NCBI GenBank assembly: GCA_003415625.1
Contig: PYIU01000009.1
Coordinates: forward strand, 2,356,001 to 2,420,000
Length of the DNA stretch: 64,000 bases
Reading direction: 5' to 3'
Source of the DNA: Aquanectria penicillioides
Taxonomy: Eukaryota > Ascomycota > Sordariomycetes > Hypocreales > Nectriaceae
In this document: positions 34,740 through 45,828 of the stretch, piece by piece
Position numbering within the stretch: the first letter of the stretch is position 1
How the letters are laid out: the number at the start of each line of letters is the position of its first letter
Notes under the pieces: model-generated
The model's database searches: none
What the model was told of the DNA's origin: nothing
Seen by the model: the letters and a program-made list of their open reading frames with translations, nothing else
Translations under genes and position numbers: made by a program

Positions 34740-35513
34740 ATGGTGGACCCTGCTAACACTGTCGGGGCTGATATAATGGGGAGTACGCTTGCAAGAACAA
34801 AGAGTCCTTCTCCGCCCGATACTCTTCAATCTTCATTTCTGGACATTCTCCAAAAGTTTGAGGATAAGACTCGGGCTGGGCGTCCTGCAGAGCTTCTATA
34901 CTTGCTCTCAGCTATTCATTCGCTGGTTTCTGCGCCGACTTTTGACCCTCCAAGCCAAGCCATCATGCTTCAGGCCATGCTTCACAGCTTTTCTCCATCG
35001 GAGTGGGCGGTCAAGTCTTCACGCGTAGAGCACTATGTCTCGCACTTCCACCTTGCAAGTGCCCACAAGGTGGCCATCGAATCTATGCCTCCCACGTCCT
35101 CGGTCCGCCACTGGGAAATGTCTGTCCGCCAGCGTCGCAATCATGGATCACGGAGCCTGCAATGGCACATTTGACTTCAATATAGGCAGATGATTCACAT
35201 CAAGAGCTCGATGTGGCCGGCATTCGTCATTGGCGCTGAATGCCAAATCCCAGAGCAGAGAGCCGTGGCACGGACAATCTTCCAACAGATCTGGATAGCT
35301 TCGTGCTGCCGCAACGTAAGAAACGCCGGAGATATGCTAGAGACCATTTGGAATCGAAGTTTGCAAGATCAGGCTGAGAGGACACGGCTTCAGTTCATGT
35401 ACGAAGAAGGAGAGTGGTTGTATGTTCAAGCCTGTTATCACGCAAGTCCACAATCTGTCACTGCACCTGTCGACAGAATACGCGTCTTCACAGCACGAAT
35501 CGAGCCATTGTAA
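34740..35513 (+). pseudogene. C-terminal remnant of a fungal transcription factor
   Basis: The second part (from about 35190) encodes SSMWPAFVIGAECQIPEQRA, IWIASCCRNVRNAGDMLE and RLQFMYEEGEWLYV, the typical C-terminal end of Zn2Cys6 regulators with the fungal_trans_2-type domain. The preceding 320 bases give a helical, Leu-rich frame (SSFLDILQKFEDKTRAG, ELLYLLSAIHSLVSAP) that fits the same domain, but a frame change is needed near 35080, where RIYASHVLG lies in another frame, and another near 35175. No zinc cluster or start exon was found upstream. I read this as a truncated, frameshifted gene. The link of the first half to the second is by position and composition. Confidence 0.6.
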
Positions 35514-35707
35514 CGTCGCTCCACTAGCGAGACTTGGGCTCACGTAGGCTGGAACGACCGCAGTCATGCTCCACATGGATGTCGCCATCGGCGAAGCATA
35601 GTCGTCATCCACTGCCGAATGGGAAATTTGAAAAGAGTATAAGACTCATCTATGAGGGTGACCTGAATGCTCAGCAATCTCCAGTCTTGACTGAAGCAAT
35701 CCCTAAA

Positions 35708-36071
35708 ATGGCATCCAAGCCAATCTATCCTCTTTGCTCTCTCCGCGGATGAAATCCAATTGGCCGCATCCTTGCTTCGAGCAGTGTGGCCGTCGACTGT
35801 CTCCTTGAATTTCGAGGTCATTACGCTGAGCGAGCTACTCAAAAAGTCTTGTTGCCCTTCCTAGCAGAGGATCAGGGTGTTTTGACCGCAGAGCTTCCTC
35901 GTCGAGCCTTTGCAACGTACTACATACGCCAAACAGTACGCAGTCAGTCCATGAATGAATCAAACTGACTTGATAGTCGATATTACACGAAGCCGTCGTC
36001 AACTTGACAACGAGACGACGACGCTTCCTAGTGGAGAAGCCCCTGGCTCTGTAGCGAGCCTGGGTGTGTAA
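35708..36071 (+). pseudogene. N-terminal remnant of a copper amine oxidase gene
   Basis: Fragments in different frames follow the N-terminal domain of fungal copper amine oxidases: MASKP at 35708, LSADEIQLAASLLRAVWP, LNFEVITLSE, then LLPFLAEDQGVL and LPRRAFATYYIRQT, an intron with donor GTACGC near 35936, LHEAVVN, and a final piece with DNETTT. At least three frameshifts and a stop interrupt it. The catalytic domain with topaquinone Tyr and copper His residues is entirely absent, replaced by the start of the NmrA-like gene 180 bp downstream. Copper amine oxidases release ammonium from primary amines, so this sits well beside the dead urea transporter. Confidence 0.78.
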
Positions 36072-36252
36072 CGATGCCTCCGCTCAGAGCGGCCTATTGC
36101 GATACGGCCCTCGCCGGCCATTGGTCCGTAAACGAGCGCAATGCAACCCAATCCTCTGCTCAATCGAGTGATTTTCCAATCAACGTGCGGAGTAAGCTTC
36201 GCAGGAGCTGACAGCCATTTAGAACATCGGCAGCCCCCAAACATAGACCAAC

Positions 36253-37357
36253 ATGGCCTTTGAGAACAAGCTCATCTGCGTTGTTGGCGCTACCGGAAAT
36301 CAGGGCGGATCCGTCGCCCGCCGGTTCCGCCAGGCCGGCTTCCGGGTCCGGGGACTGACCCGCGATCCTTCGTCGGCCTCGGCCGAGAAGATTGCCAGCG
36401 ACGGCATTGAAGTAGTCCAGGCCGACCTCAACGACGTCGCCAGTCTTACAGCGGCCTTCCAGGGCGCCAATGTCATCTTCAGCGTCACCAACTACTGGGA
36501 GCCCTTTTTCCGCCCCGACTGCCGCGAAAAGGCCCAGGAGCAGGGCATCTCGTGCCGCCGGTTTGCCTACGACGTCGAGTATCAGCAGGGCAAGAACATT
36601 ACCGATGCTGCCGCCACTATCGATACGCTCGATGCCAACGGCTTCCTTGTGTCTACGCTGAGTCATGCCGGTAAGTGCAGCAAGGGAGCCATCACGGAGC
36701 TGTATCACTTTGATGCAAAGGCCGACGCCTTTCCCGAATATGTCCAGGCCAACTACCCCGAGCTGGCGGCCAAGATGTCTTGCATTCACACGGGCTTCTT
36801 CTACACGAGCTTCAGGATCCTGCCCGATTCATATCTGCACAAGGTGAGTAGAGCGGCAGCAATTAACGGTTCTTCTGACACGTTTAGCTTCCCGACGGCA
36901 GCTTTCAGATGTCCTTTACCACGGCTCCAGAAAAGCCGGTGCCTCACCTGGATCCCGTCGGTGACATGGGCAACTTTACCTTTGCCGTCTACCAGATGCC
37001 CCCTGGAAAGGCATACATGGCTGAGGGCACAACCTGCAGCTGGCCCGATTGGATCAAGACCTGGGGCCAAGTCAACGGTCTGCCAGTGTCTTACAAGCAG
37101 ATTACCCCCGAGGAGATGGTTGCGGCGACCCCGGATCGCGACACCGGCATCGAGGTCGCTTACATGTACACGTATAGTTCCGATCCAGGATACGATGGCG
37201 CAATGCCGCTGCTAACAGCAAAGGATATTCGCGAGGTAAGATTCATTTCCATATACCAGGCGCTTATTCACACGTTTAGGCCGGAATCGACTGCCCGATG
37301 ACTCCTTGGAAGGAATGGGCCAGCAGATTCGACTGGACCTCCATCATTAACGCCTAG
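36253..37357 (+). CDS. NmrA-like NAD(P)-binding Rossmann protein
   Basis: Three exons (36253-36843, 36888-37235, 37280-37357) join to 338 aa. The N-terminal dinucleotide motif is VVGATGNQGGSVARRF (G-x-x-G-x-x-G), typical of NmrA-like members of the atypical short-chain dehydrogenases, which often lack the catalytic Tyr-Lys and act as redox sensors or regulators. RGLTRDP, an Asp-containing QADLND and ANVIFSVTNYWEP follow as in the family. The C-terminal part with ITPEEMV and a Trp-rich end is also typical. NmrA itself restrains the nitrogen regulator AreA; whether this copy does so is unknown. It is the only intact gene next to the three decayed nitrogen-related genes. Confidence 0.92.
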
Positions 37358-37440
37358 TTGAAACCCACACGCATCAGGCCGGTGGTTACGTTCTCCAACC
37401 CATCTCGGATATTCACCAGAATCTTGTCTATATAAAAATA

Positions 37441-38458
37441 CTAAAAAATTGAGGCATATGGCCTCCCAGACATCCTTTCGTTGTAGCATTTCCAACATTG
37501 CAACGTGTACTCTGGCTCGTCCTTTGGGCCATGCTTCTTGATGACGCAGTTGTACTCGGTTTGGCATTGGCTGCATGCATCTCCGCTGGAAAGGGCCTTG
37601 CGGCACTTTTCAATGTTTTTGATTATCTTCTTCACCTTTGCATTCTCGCTTTGGCACCAGTTTTGGGCGCTTTCGAGGTCTGCCTCGAGCTCATGAATGC
37701 GCGAAACACACGCCCTCAAAACTTGAATAAAGAACTCGGTGACTTCATCCAGATTACAAAAGCTCTCGGAATCAACTAGCTCCGTGACGTGCGTGGCTGC
37801 GGTCGACGCAATGATGCTGTGAAGGTTCCTGTCGCCTGTTGAATTCCACACGGTCTTTGCAACCTCTGGAAACGACTTTACGGACCATCCGTCCCGAAAC
37901 AAGACTTCGATTTTAGCATTGGCAAGGTCCCTGAGCTTTGGAATATCGTAGTAATCGGCGGCGGCGTTGACTCGCACATGACTGAGCAGTACATCAGATT
38001 GGTCGCTAACAATCTCTCGGGGCCCATTCAGAGAAACGAGTCGCTCTGAGGATTCTTTCCCTGTAAGCCACTTTCTTCAAGGAATGACAGAGGTGCGATA
38101 CCTAGTGAAGGCGGGTCCATTTTGGAACTCACGCTCTCAGCCAAAGGAGTGTCGACACTTTCAACGCTGTACTCTCCGGTGTACATGAAGTCGATCATGT
38201 GTCGGATGGTAATTGCATCACATTGCCGGTCGATAAACTCATTATTTATCGCTTCCTAAGGCACTTTAGGCCTAGCTCAACCTCCCGTTAGGCTCTTACC
38301 TTGTACGGCCCCTGAACAGCTTTGGCGATGACTGGAGTTTGTGGGCAAACGATGGCTCTGTGGAGATTGAAACGCTCATAGCCGCAAATGAGGACGAGGT
38401 CGCTGTATTCTCCCGACTGCAGCAACTGGGACAGCAGAGCTGATTTGAGATTCGACAT
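37441..38458 (-). CDS. BTB/POZ domain protein with coiled coil and C-terminal CxxC pair
   Basis: Exons 38458-38300, 38255-38102 and 38060-37441 join to 310 aa. The BTB domain opens with YSDLVLICGYERFNLHRAIV and continues through FIDRQCDAITIRHMIDFMYT-like residues, the normal fungal BTB signature, followed by the back-helix region (ADYYDIPKLRDLANAKIE). A helical, charged segment near residues 240-275 is a likely coiled coil. The C-terminus carries CSQC-x5-C and CWKC, suggesting a small zinc ribbon. BTB proteins mediate oligomerisation or link to Cul3; the partner is unknown. The ATG at 38458 is preferred over an upstream in-frame ATG-like start because the BTB fold begins soon after it. Confidence 0.88.
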
Positions 38459-38811
38459 GTCGGTGAAGGATGAAATGAGATGAGATAACAAGGCTGAGAT
38501 TACCTCCTCTAACCCCGCATGTGGCGGTATCGGACGCGTCCTACATTCAAGCATGATGCATATCACGTGGCAATATGCGTTAGTTGTGACAGTTTTGACT
38601 GACATTTTTGTCCGCCAATTGGTACGTGGAAGTGGCGCAGTCTAGACGTTGACAAGAGCAGTTCAGATTTGTTGCATCAGTGATAAGTTCAGAGAAATTA
38701 TTGTTCATGCACAGTTTTGGATTCGATTTTGGTCCAATGGCATCAGAAGGTAGTTATAATTAGCTTTATTAGCAAATATGAAACTATTGAAGTAGACATT
38801 GCATCAAGCAA

Positions 38812-39105
38812 TTAAGATATCCTCTGCTTAAACAAAATGCTAGCGAAGAGAGCAGCAATGGGTGTAAGAAGAGGAGCCAAGGGGCCGTTGCCGAAATCAA
38901 CAAGGAGAGGGCTGAAAACAACGCACTTCTGGGACTTTGCGGTGGCGTCGACAATCTCGCCAACGCCAGCAGACATAACAACGATGTTCTCGATGTCCTT
39001 GACATAAGTCTAGACGTCATTGACATCGCGGGCAGTCTTGTCGACAATGGGGGCGGCAAAGGTCGAGGTGGCCAGAGCGACAACGGAGAAGAATACGGCC
39101 TTCAT
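38812..39105 (-). pseudogene. Small secreted protein gene with in-frame stop
   Basis: From an ATG at 39105 the frame encodes a clear signal peptide (MKAVFFSVVALATSTFAAP), then after about 12 residues a TAG, then continues in the same frame for about 65 residues (TYVKDIENIVVMSAGVGEI, then a Leu/Ala-rich end) to a TAA at 38812-38814. The length (97 codons) and one-exon layout are those of HsbA-like or small wall-associated secreted proteins. The stop could come from CAG to TAG. No GT-AG pair of usual length removes it. If the stop is real only a 31-residue product is made. Confidence 0.7.
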
Positions 39106-39142
39106 GATGCTGTTTCAATGGTATTGAGTTGTAAGGGTGTAA

Positions 39143-39192
39143 GGATGAGATGATCAGATGAGATGATGAGATGAGATGATGAGATGAGATGA
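39143..39192. repeat. GATGA/GATGAGAT simple repeat
   Basis: About 50 bp of GATGA and GAT/GAGAT units directly upstream of the broken small secreted protein gene, in its promoter side. Confidence 0.8.
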
Positions 39193-41235
39193 ATTGAACT
39201 GTCTAATCGAGAACATCAAGGGATACATATGCTCTCACGAGCCTTGGTTAAAGCACCCAGCGGGTCAGGAGATTCAGCATCATCGATGATTCTCTCGGTA
39301 AAGATTGACTCGGAAGGTTCATATGCCATTCTCCATAGAATCCTGCCTCCCTACATGTACCGCGTCGATCTGCATGTTCCATCCAGCTTTGTGGTTCTAT
39401 GAGCTTCTCCTAGTTGCATAAGGGATACTACTCAGGAATTCCAGCATGTTGTCCGATGTTCTCTGCCACTTCTTCCCAGCAACTCTAGTTGCAAATCCTC
39501 CCACGTCATTCCTCTGACTCTATTCAAATTACTTTGATTATTTTCAGCTGTTTCGTTCGTCTTAACCCCTTTCCAACGGAAAAGCTATGCAGGAAGTGCC
39601 ATAGAAACTGTTATGTCGATCAATAAACCAGCTAATCGTGCAGCTGGACTCCTACTCTCCATGGAATTACGACGTCATCAGCCGCTGGCGAATAGCTCGC
39701 CAGGAGACACCAGGCCTCAGGGATTTAATGCGGGCCACAATGAATTGTGGGGAGCTGAGAGGATTTAGCTCAAGACGGCGGACTAAGCTATCCCTGTCTG
39801 GCGGTGTTGATCCCTGCCTGGTTAGTCTGTTTTCTTCATGATCATCGCTCTAGCAATGTCCGCCTTTCTCCGCAAACTAAAGAATGTGGCTGGGGCCCGA
39901 GAGCAGCAATATTCGTCATTGTGTATCGCTACGTCGTCTGGCAGAGGCATGATTCTATGTCCTGTTTAGTCTTCTGCTTGGAATGGACTCCCGCGACCGA
40001 CATGGCCCAGGTTAGAGACGTCGACCCGATTCTGTTTGAGATCGCCCCACGTGGGTCTCATCCATGGCCACAGATCCTAACTAGGTTAAAGTGAGTAAAT
40101 CGGCATCTGAAAGATCTGATCTGCACATCCGGGCGGAACCGAGCAGAACTGAGCAGACCCGCAGGTTCTCTTTGGTCATGTTCAGAGTGTTGCTGCAGAG
40201 GCCAGTACAAGTCCGAAAATAGTAATCGGCGTTTTCGACTCACCGAGGTTGAGGAAAGGCATTGTAAATCCACGGTGGATGTCGGCTTGTTGCAGTTCCA
40301 GCACTTGGGTCGCCTCTCAATGTTGAAACAAGTATCATGCTTTAAGAGTTTGCTGAGGATCCAAGTTGAACTTGCCGTTGATCATCGTGTAACTCCCACT
40401 GACCATCCCGTTGACTAGGCGAACGGTTAGTTAAATTCCAGTTGGCCCAGCCTCACCAAACCTACTTACATCTTCCTCTAGCTTGATTCGATGGGCCTAG
40501 TGAGGAAATTTATGGGCTTGAATCCTTGGTTGCTGAGCTCTGCGTTATTCGCTCATATGGGTGGTATGAGACACGGACAGATCAGGACTACAGCCCTTAT
40601 GCACCCACTGGCTGGCATCCATCAATCGGATTTACGTCTTGCCACAGTGCAACAGAACCCGCCACTTCACAATCCACGGGTCTAAGTGGCAGCCAATGCC
40701 AACGCCCGATATCAAGAGGAATCTCTGCTTGACTTGGGTTGAAGGAAATGGTGACTAGATACGCTTGGCGGAGACTCCACCCGTGTGCCTAAAGTGTGCC
40801 CTTCTCTTGTGGTACATCATATCTGACTTGATATCTTCAGGCTGAAGACGACGAGTCTACTGCAACGTCAAGCCTTTATCCGGTTAGCCATATTATGCAT
40901 ATCTTCCGTCATATTCCGAGCGCCTGGGTCGGCTGGATCCGAAGAACTCGAACTGGGATCAGGGTTGCACCACTAATCCCGCCTGCGCTTGGATGAACAC
41001 CGTGGCTCATAATGGAGATCTTAATCGGCAGTCATGTTATTTACCTTGCAAATTGATTTCACGCGTCGATGGCGGCTAGATAATGGAACTTGATCCTTTA
41101 TTCTCTAATCTATATCTATACCTGTATGCTTTACAATACCCAATGCTAGCATTTGGACCAGCTCGCTGGACGAATCAAACAATTCACACCCTATAGATTT
41201 CCGATAGGAGCTGATACAACCAGTGATGCTCCTAT
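39193..41235. other. Gene-free stretch, 2.0 kb
   Basis: No frame on either strand shows a domain, signal peptide or usable exon chain. Composition is near average. Nothing repeated was seen. Confidence 0.55.
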
Positions 41236-42501
41236 CTATCCTCTGACAATTGGCAACTTAGTTGAGCTGGCAGCGCTTGGAGCCGCCAGAAGTGGCCGAG
41301 GCAGCGGGAGTCGAGACGCCGACGGGGGGGTACCGCTGGCACCGGTAGGAGCGTTGGCGGGAGGAGTGCCGCTGCCGCCAGGAGGAGAGCCGCCGGAGCC
41401 GCTGCCGGGGGAGCCAGAGTTCTCGTTCTCGACACCGCCCTCAGCATAGAGGTAGGCAGCGGGGGTGATGGACTGGGACTGGGTAGAGTTGATGCCAAAG
41501 GCGAGCCAGGCGAAGAGACCGTCGGCGACGCTGTCTCCAAGAAGAGTGTACTCCATGACAGGGTCGACTCCCTCGGTGGCAACCTCCTCGCTGAGGATGG
41601 AATCATCCTCGTTGGTGGTGAGCTCTTGGGTGTTGGTGTTGTATGGGGCAAGGAGCTCGACCTCGGTGATCAGTTCCTGGTCGAAGAAGGCCTGGCCGAC
41701 GTGGCTGGCGTAGTTCTCGCTGCTCAGGGTGTTGTTGGACTGGAGAGTGGCGTTGGTGTGGATCATGATGTGGATGTGAGTGGCACGGCTGGTGTAGTGG
41801 CCGGGGAAGATGGACTCGAACTGGGCAACGCCGTCAGAGTTGGTCATCTGGATGCCTCGGAGCCAGGTGTTGTCGATGTTGGTCTCGTCGGAGCTGTCGC
41901 CGTTGCCGCTGGCGACGATGCCAGAGTAGACGCCGGTGGAGTTGCAGTGCCACATCTCAAGGTAGACGTTGGGGATGGGGTCGCAGGTCTCGACGTCGAT
42001 GACCTGGTAGTCTAGGACGATGTCAAGGCCCTCCTGCTCCTCGACGAGGTTCTCCCGAACATACTCGCCAGCGACGTCTAGAGGGCGTTAGGAATTCATC
42101 CGCGAACCATGTGACTGGGACTTACAGTAAGGTCCCTGGGTAACCTCAGGGGTGAGAACGCAAGAGTTGATGGAAGCAAAGAGGGTGGCAGCATCGGTGT
42201 TGACGGTGTATCCCTTGTCGGTCTGGTTGTGAGAGGTGGCCAGGACGGTGTCGAGGTCTCGCTTCTTCAGGCCGCGCTTCGCACGAGCCTTTTCGATCTG
42301 GGCGCTGCGGCGGGCGACATTTCGAGCCTCAACGCCGCGGGCCTTGAGCTTGCTGGCGCAGTGAGCGAGAGAAGAGCGCTTGACGGAGCTGAGGTAGTCT
42401 CGGCGCTCAGCAGCCTCTTGGGCGACATTGTGGCCAGGGTGGGCAACGGCAACTCCACCCAAAAGGGCGAGGCCGGCAACGACATTGTTGGAGAAACGCA
42501 T
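41236..42501 (-). CDS. Secreted intradiol ring-cleavage dioxygenase
   Basis: Exons 42501-42126 and 42077-41236 join to 405 aa. A signal peptide (residues 1-20, ending AVAHP) is followed by a basic region with KR/RR sites, perhaps a propeptide. The dioxygenase core is clear: TPEVTQGPYYVAGE (first iron Tyr), DVETCDPIPNVYLEMWHCN, DNTWLRGIQMTNSDG, and PGHYTSRATHIHI with the second Tyr and the two His iron ligands. Such enzymes use Fe(III) to open catechol-type rings between the hydroxyls; extracellular fungal members may act on lignin- or tannin-derived phenols. The tail after about residue 335 is Gly/Ser/Pro-rich and low-complexity, without a hydrophobic GPI signal. The start at 42501 is fixed by the signal peptide. 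Confidence 0.93.
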
Positions 42502-42630
42502 TCTGAGGTGTGAATTTGAAAGAAAGAATCGCTGTTGATGGTGTTGATGAAAGTTGCTGTATCCTGCAGCTGATCTATGAGTGTTGAGTTGAGGTGTTGT
42601 GATAGTCAATTCAAGGCATTCTCTCGCTTG

Positions 42631-42640
42631 ATATATATAC
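42631..42640 (-). promoter_or_regulatory. TATA box of the intradiol dioxygenase gene
   Basis: ATATATATAC on the plus strand, about 130 bp before the start codon on the minus strand. Confidence 0.5.
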
Positions 42641-45600
42641 CTCCAGTTTATACAACTGACGGCATTTCCAATCTTGGCATCTCAAAGGTCCCTTCGACAT
42701 GTGGGTCGAAGAAAGTTCCATCAAGTTGGCAATGCCCTCGCCTTACGCGTACCAAACAGCTTCGTCATCCGCCTCCCTTATTCTCGTTTCCCTTAACGCC
42801 GGCAGCTCAGACTGTTTTGCGGAGGTCTCCACCGAAAAAGGAACACGCTCGAGGCCAGAACTGGACTGGTCGCCGTGCTGGACGACGGAGGGGCAACATG
42901 CATAAGAATACCATGGATGGGATTTGACGGATGACGCAACTTGTTTGAAGCCGTCTGGACCTATCACGAGGGCCGCAAAACAAAGCAGCCAGGAGGTTTC
43001 TCCACATTCAGTCACCGTGAAACCAAGTACCGGTCTCGATTCGCCGGCAATTGGCCATCGTGGATGAGATGATCAAGGGTGGACGGGGAGACGCGCAAGC
43101 CTCGACATTGGCGGGGTGGCGCACGGATTCTCTCCCACCTCCCGCTGTTTCGACGTGCCAGGTACCGGCGTTGGTTGCGAACATGGAAGAAGACGTTGAA
43201 AATTCGACTTGGTTGAATGGACGGAATATTGGCGTCAATGTCGATCTCATGCCACATTGCCGGTTGTCCCCTGGCTTGTGGGAGGGACGTCTCTCAACAT
43301 GTACAGACTCAAGGACCGAGGCACGTTTTGCTGCTACACTCCTATCTCAATTCCAAGGTTGGTCCCTGCCAATGACTCGTCGAACCTTCATCCAGACCTT
43401 ACATACACGGAACGTTTACGTATCCGCTCTTGTCTGCGAGCGGCCATGCCCGTGGAAACTCTAGCGGGCGAGGCTTGGTCAAGCAGATTCCATGGCATCA
43501 ATGCAGCGAGGCGCCCGGGGCTGAACTGGCTAAAGATAGACGGGGCGACGCTTCCAATTCGCCAATGGCGACGTCAACGGCTCCGTGCGACGTAGCACCT
43601 GAGAGCCCCTTCGCCCTGCCCGAAGGCCTCCTGAGCCTCCAATCTCGGGGGCTCGGCTCCGTGGCATCTGCTCCACCACGTTGGCCGGGCCGAGCTCGAC
43701 CAATACCAAGCCCAGTGTTTCTCATGACGAAGGCATTGAGGGCATCGCAAGGGAGATGAAGACGAGACGTAGTTCGTCCTGTCAACAAAGGTCAATTGGA
43801 TCCAATTCAAGATCCAATTCATCACTCCGAGTCCATCATTTCCCGTCTGGGACAGCAGATCCACGCCACGGGCTCGACACGCGGCAGGGCGACGAGGCAT
43901 CTCCGCCACCCGAGGCTCGACGAAGCGACGGCGAGGCGAGGTTCTACACAAGATTTATCACGCAGGGCTTTGGCCGTGATTGGAGGCGCTGTCGAGGCTC
44001 TCCAATTCAGTGCAGAATTCAGGTCTGCCCTGAGTTCGGTTACACGCACACACCCACTTTCCCGAGCCAGAGTTTTAAGCTTATTGGAGAAATCCGGCGC
44101 CACGTCAGCTCTCCAACTTGGGCGCGACATGGCGAAACGGTTGAGACGGGGTAGAGAGGGGCACAACGGGGAATGCTAACCGAAAAGATGCATGACACCT
44201 CATTGACACCATTGCATTGTTTTATGTTTATGGTGATGCTTCATTTTGTGTTGTTTCTGTTCTGTGCAGACTTTTATCCATTGGGTCATCTAGCGTGCAA
44301 GTGAAACGATGGGTGAAATAAAAAGCAAGATTCATTCCGTGTGAATGATGTTTATTACAATCAACCCTACCCTATGTCCATTCTTTTGAGTTCTTTACTC
44401 GTCATCATAGCAACAGTGTTAAGTCTCGATTCCTTGCGTTGGTGTCCCACTGTCCCGCTTTATCCCACTCGTATCCCACTGGCATGGAGGGGCATCTTCG
44501 GGATGTGGGAGGACCATGCAAGGAATTCGCCCACGAGATATATCTGTGGTACCGCCCTCCTCAAAAGGAGCGATCGTCAATCGTCAATTACCTGCCTTAG
44601 CAGTAACGGCGCTGGTTTGAATTGGAAAAATTTTGCGAGCCACCCTGTTGCGCTTGGGAGCGACCCTGGGAGATGACGTGGCGGTAGATTGCGGATTCCG
44701 AGGGTTCCGCGCTTAAGCTTATTATACACGTTTGGATAAATCCCCCTGATTCGCATCTCAAAGAAATGAGCGTTACCGATTGGCCGTGTCGGGTAACGCA
44801 CCCGAAATGCACCCTCTTATTCAAGGTTCCATTTTGCTATCAGTGAGTGCATGTGCCATATTGGATGGGAATCGCTCTAATGGCTGCGGGAATTCACCGA
44901 CGCTCACTTCCTTCATTTAAGCATCGTGGTCGCATTAGGTGATGCAACGATCCTTCAAGCCTTGCTAAGTCGAGTACCACGTGCTCGAGTCTTCATCCTC
45001 TGTCACACTGCCGAGGTTTCGGTTGCAAACCTAGGCTCAGCTGTATAGAAGTTCCATTTCAGCTAGACCCGACTCCACTTGCCTCCAACCATTTCGTCGG
45101 ATATGAGATTTCAAATTCATCGGGAGAGAGGAAAGAAATGCCAATTAAATCAAATAATAAAACAATGTAGCAAGTTGAGTGATTCCGTGCTGGTTGGTAT
45201 GTCAACCTCAGGTTGGAACAAGGTTTTGGACCGCAAACTACTTGTTCGTAAAGGTTAAATCAACCACTGGAGAGTAAATCAACGTCAGTGTCACCGTCCG
45301 ATATTCGTTATTCAAGCGACCAAATTCCAAGCTTGTCTAATCCAACCCAGGTCTATTGAACCATAGCACCTCAGCAAAAACTGGAGGTACCTACCCCCTT
45401 GCCGAAACAAGTGGTGCTTTGGGTTCTATACTTTTAACTCGGTCACCGACCTACCCTAGACTCGAGATGGTTCAACCGTCGCTTGAATCCACTTCATCTT
45501 GCGACGCTAGACGAATTCCGACCATCTTGATACGGTGCATCTGGTTTCAACGCGGCGTATTGAATGAAATGTGCACAATTCAACTGATTAAATTATTTTA

Positions 45601-45828
45601 TTGCCGTATCTACCATGATCATGTGCCGTCCATCCAAAAGCCTGGTTCTCATAACCGGGTATCCGCTCCTCGAGCATTTAACATCAATGTACATGGGAAA
45701 TATTCAAACATTGGCCTGCCCGAAGCGCGCAATGTTGGACCCATCTGGCCTCAGCCGATTTAACCCCTGAACTCCAAGGCGATGACTGAGATGGGTAACG
45801 AAGAAAGGATATTACATATGAAACAGGA
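42641..45828. other. Gene-free stretch, 3.2 kb
   Basis: Between 43.0 and 44.2 kb the DNA is GC-rich and open in several frames on both strands, which is expected by chance at this composition; none of the predicted peptides looks like a protein domain. From 44.2 to 45.8 kb it is AT-rich with only short frames. The 3' flank of the rhodopsin-like gene ends here. Confidence 0.55.

Noticed and set aside
42700..44180. Several long overlapping frames on both strands
   Set aside because: GC-rich sequence is open in many frames by chance; none shows a domain, signal peptide or consistent splice sites.
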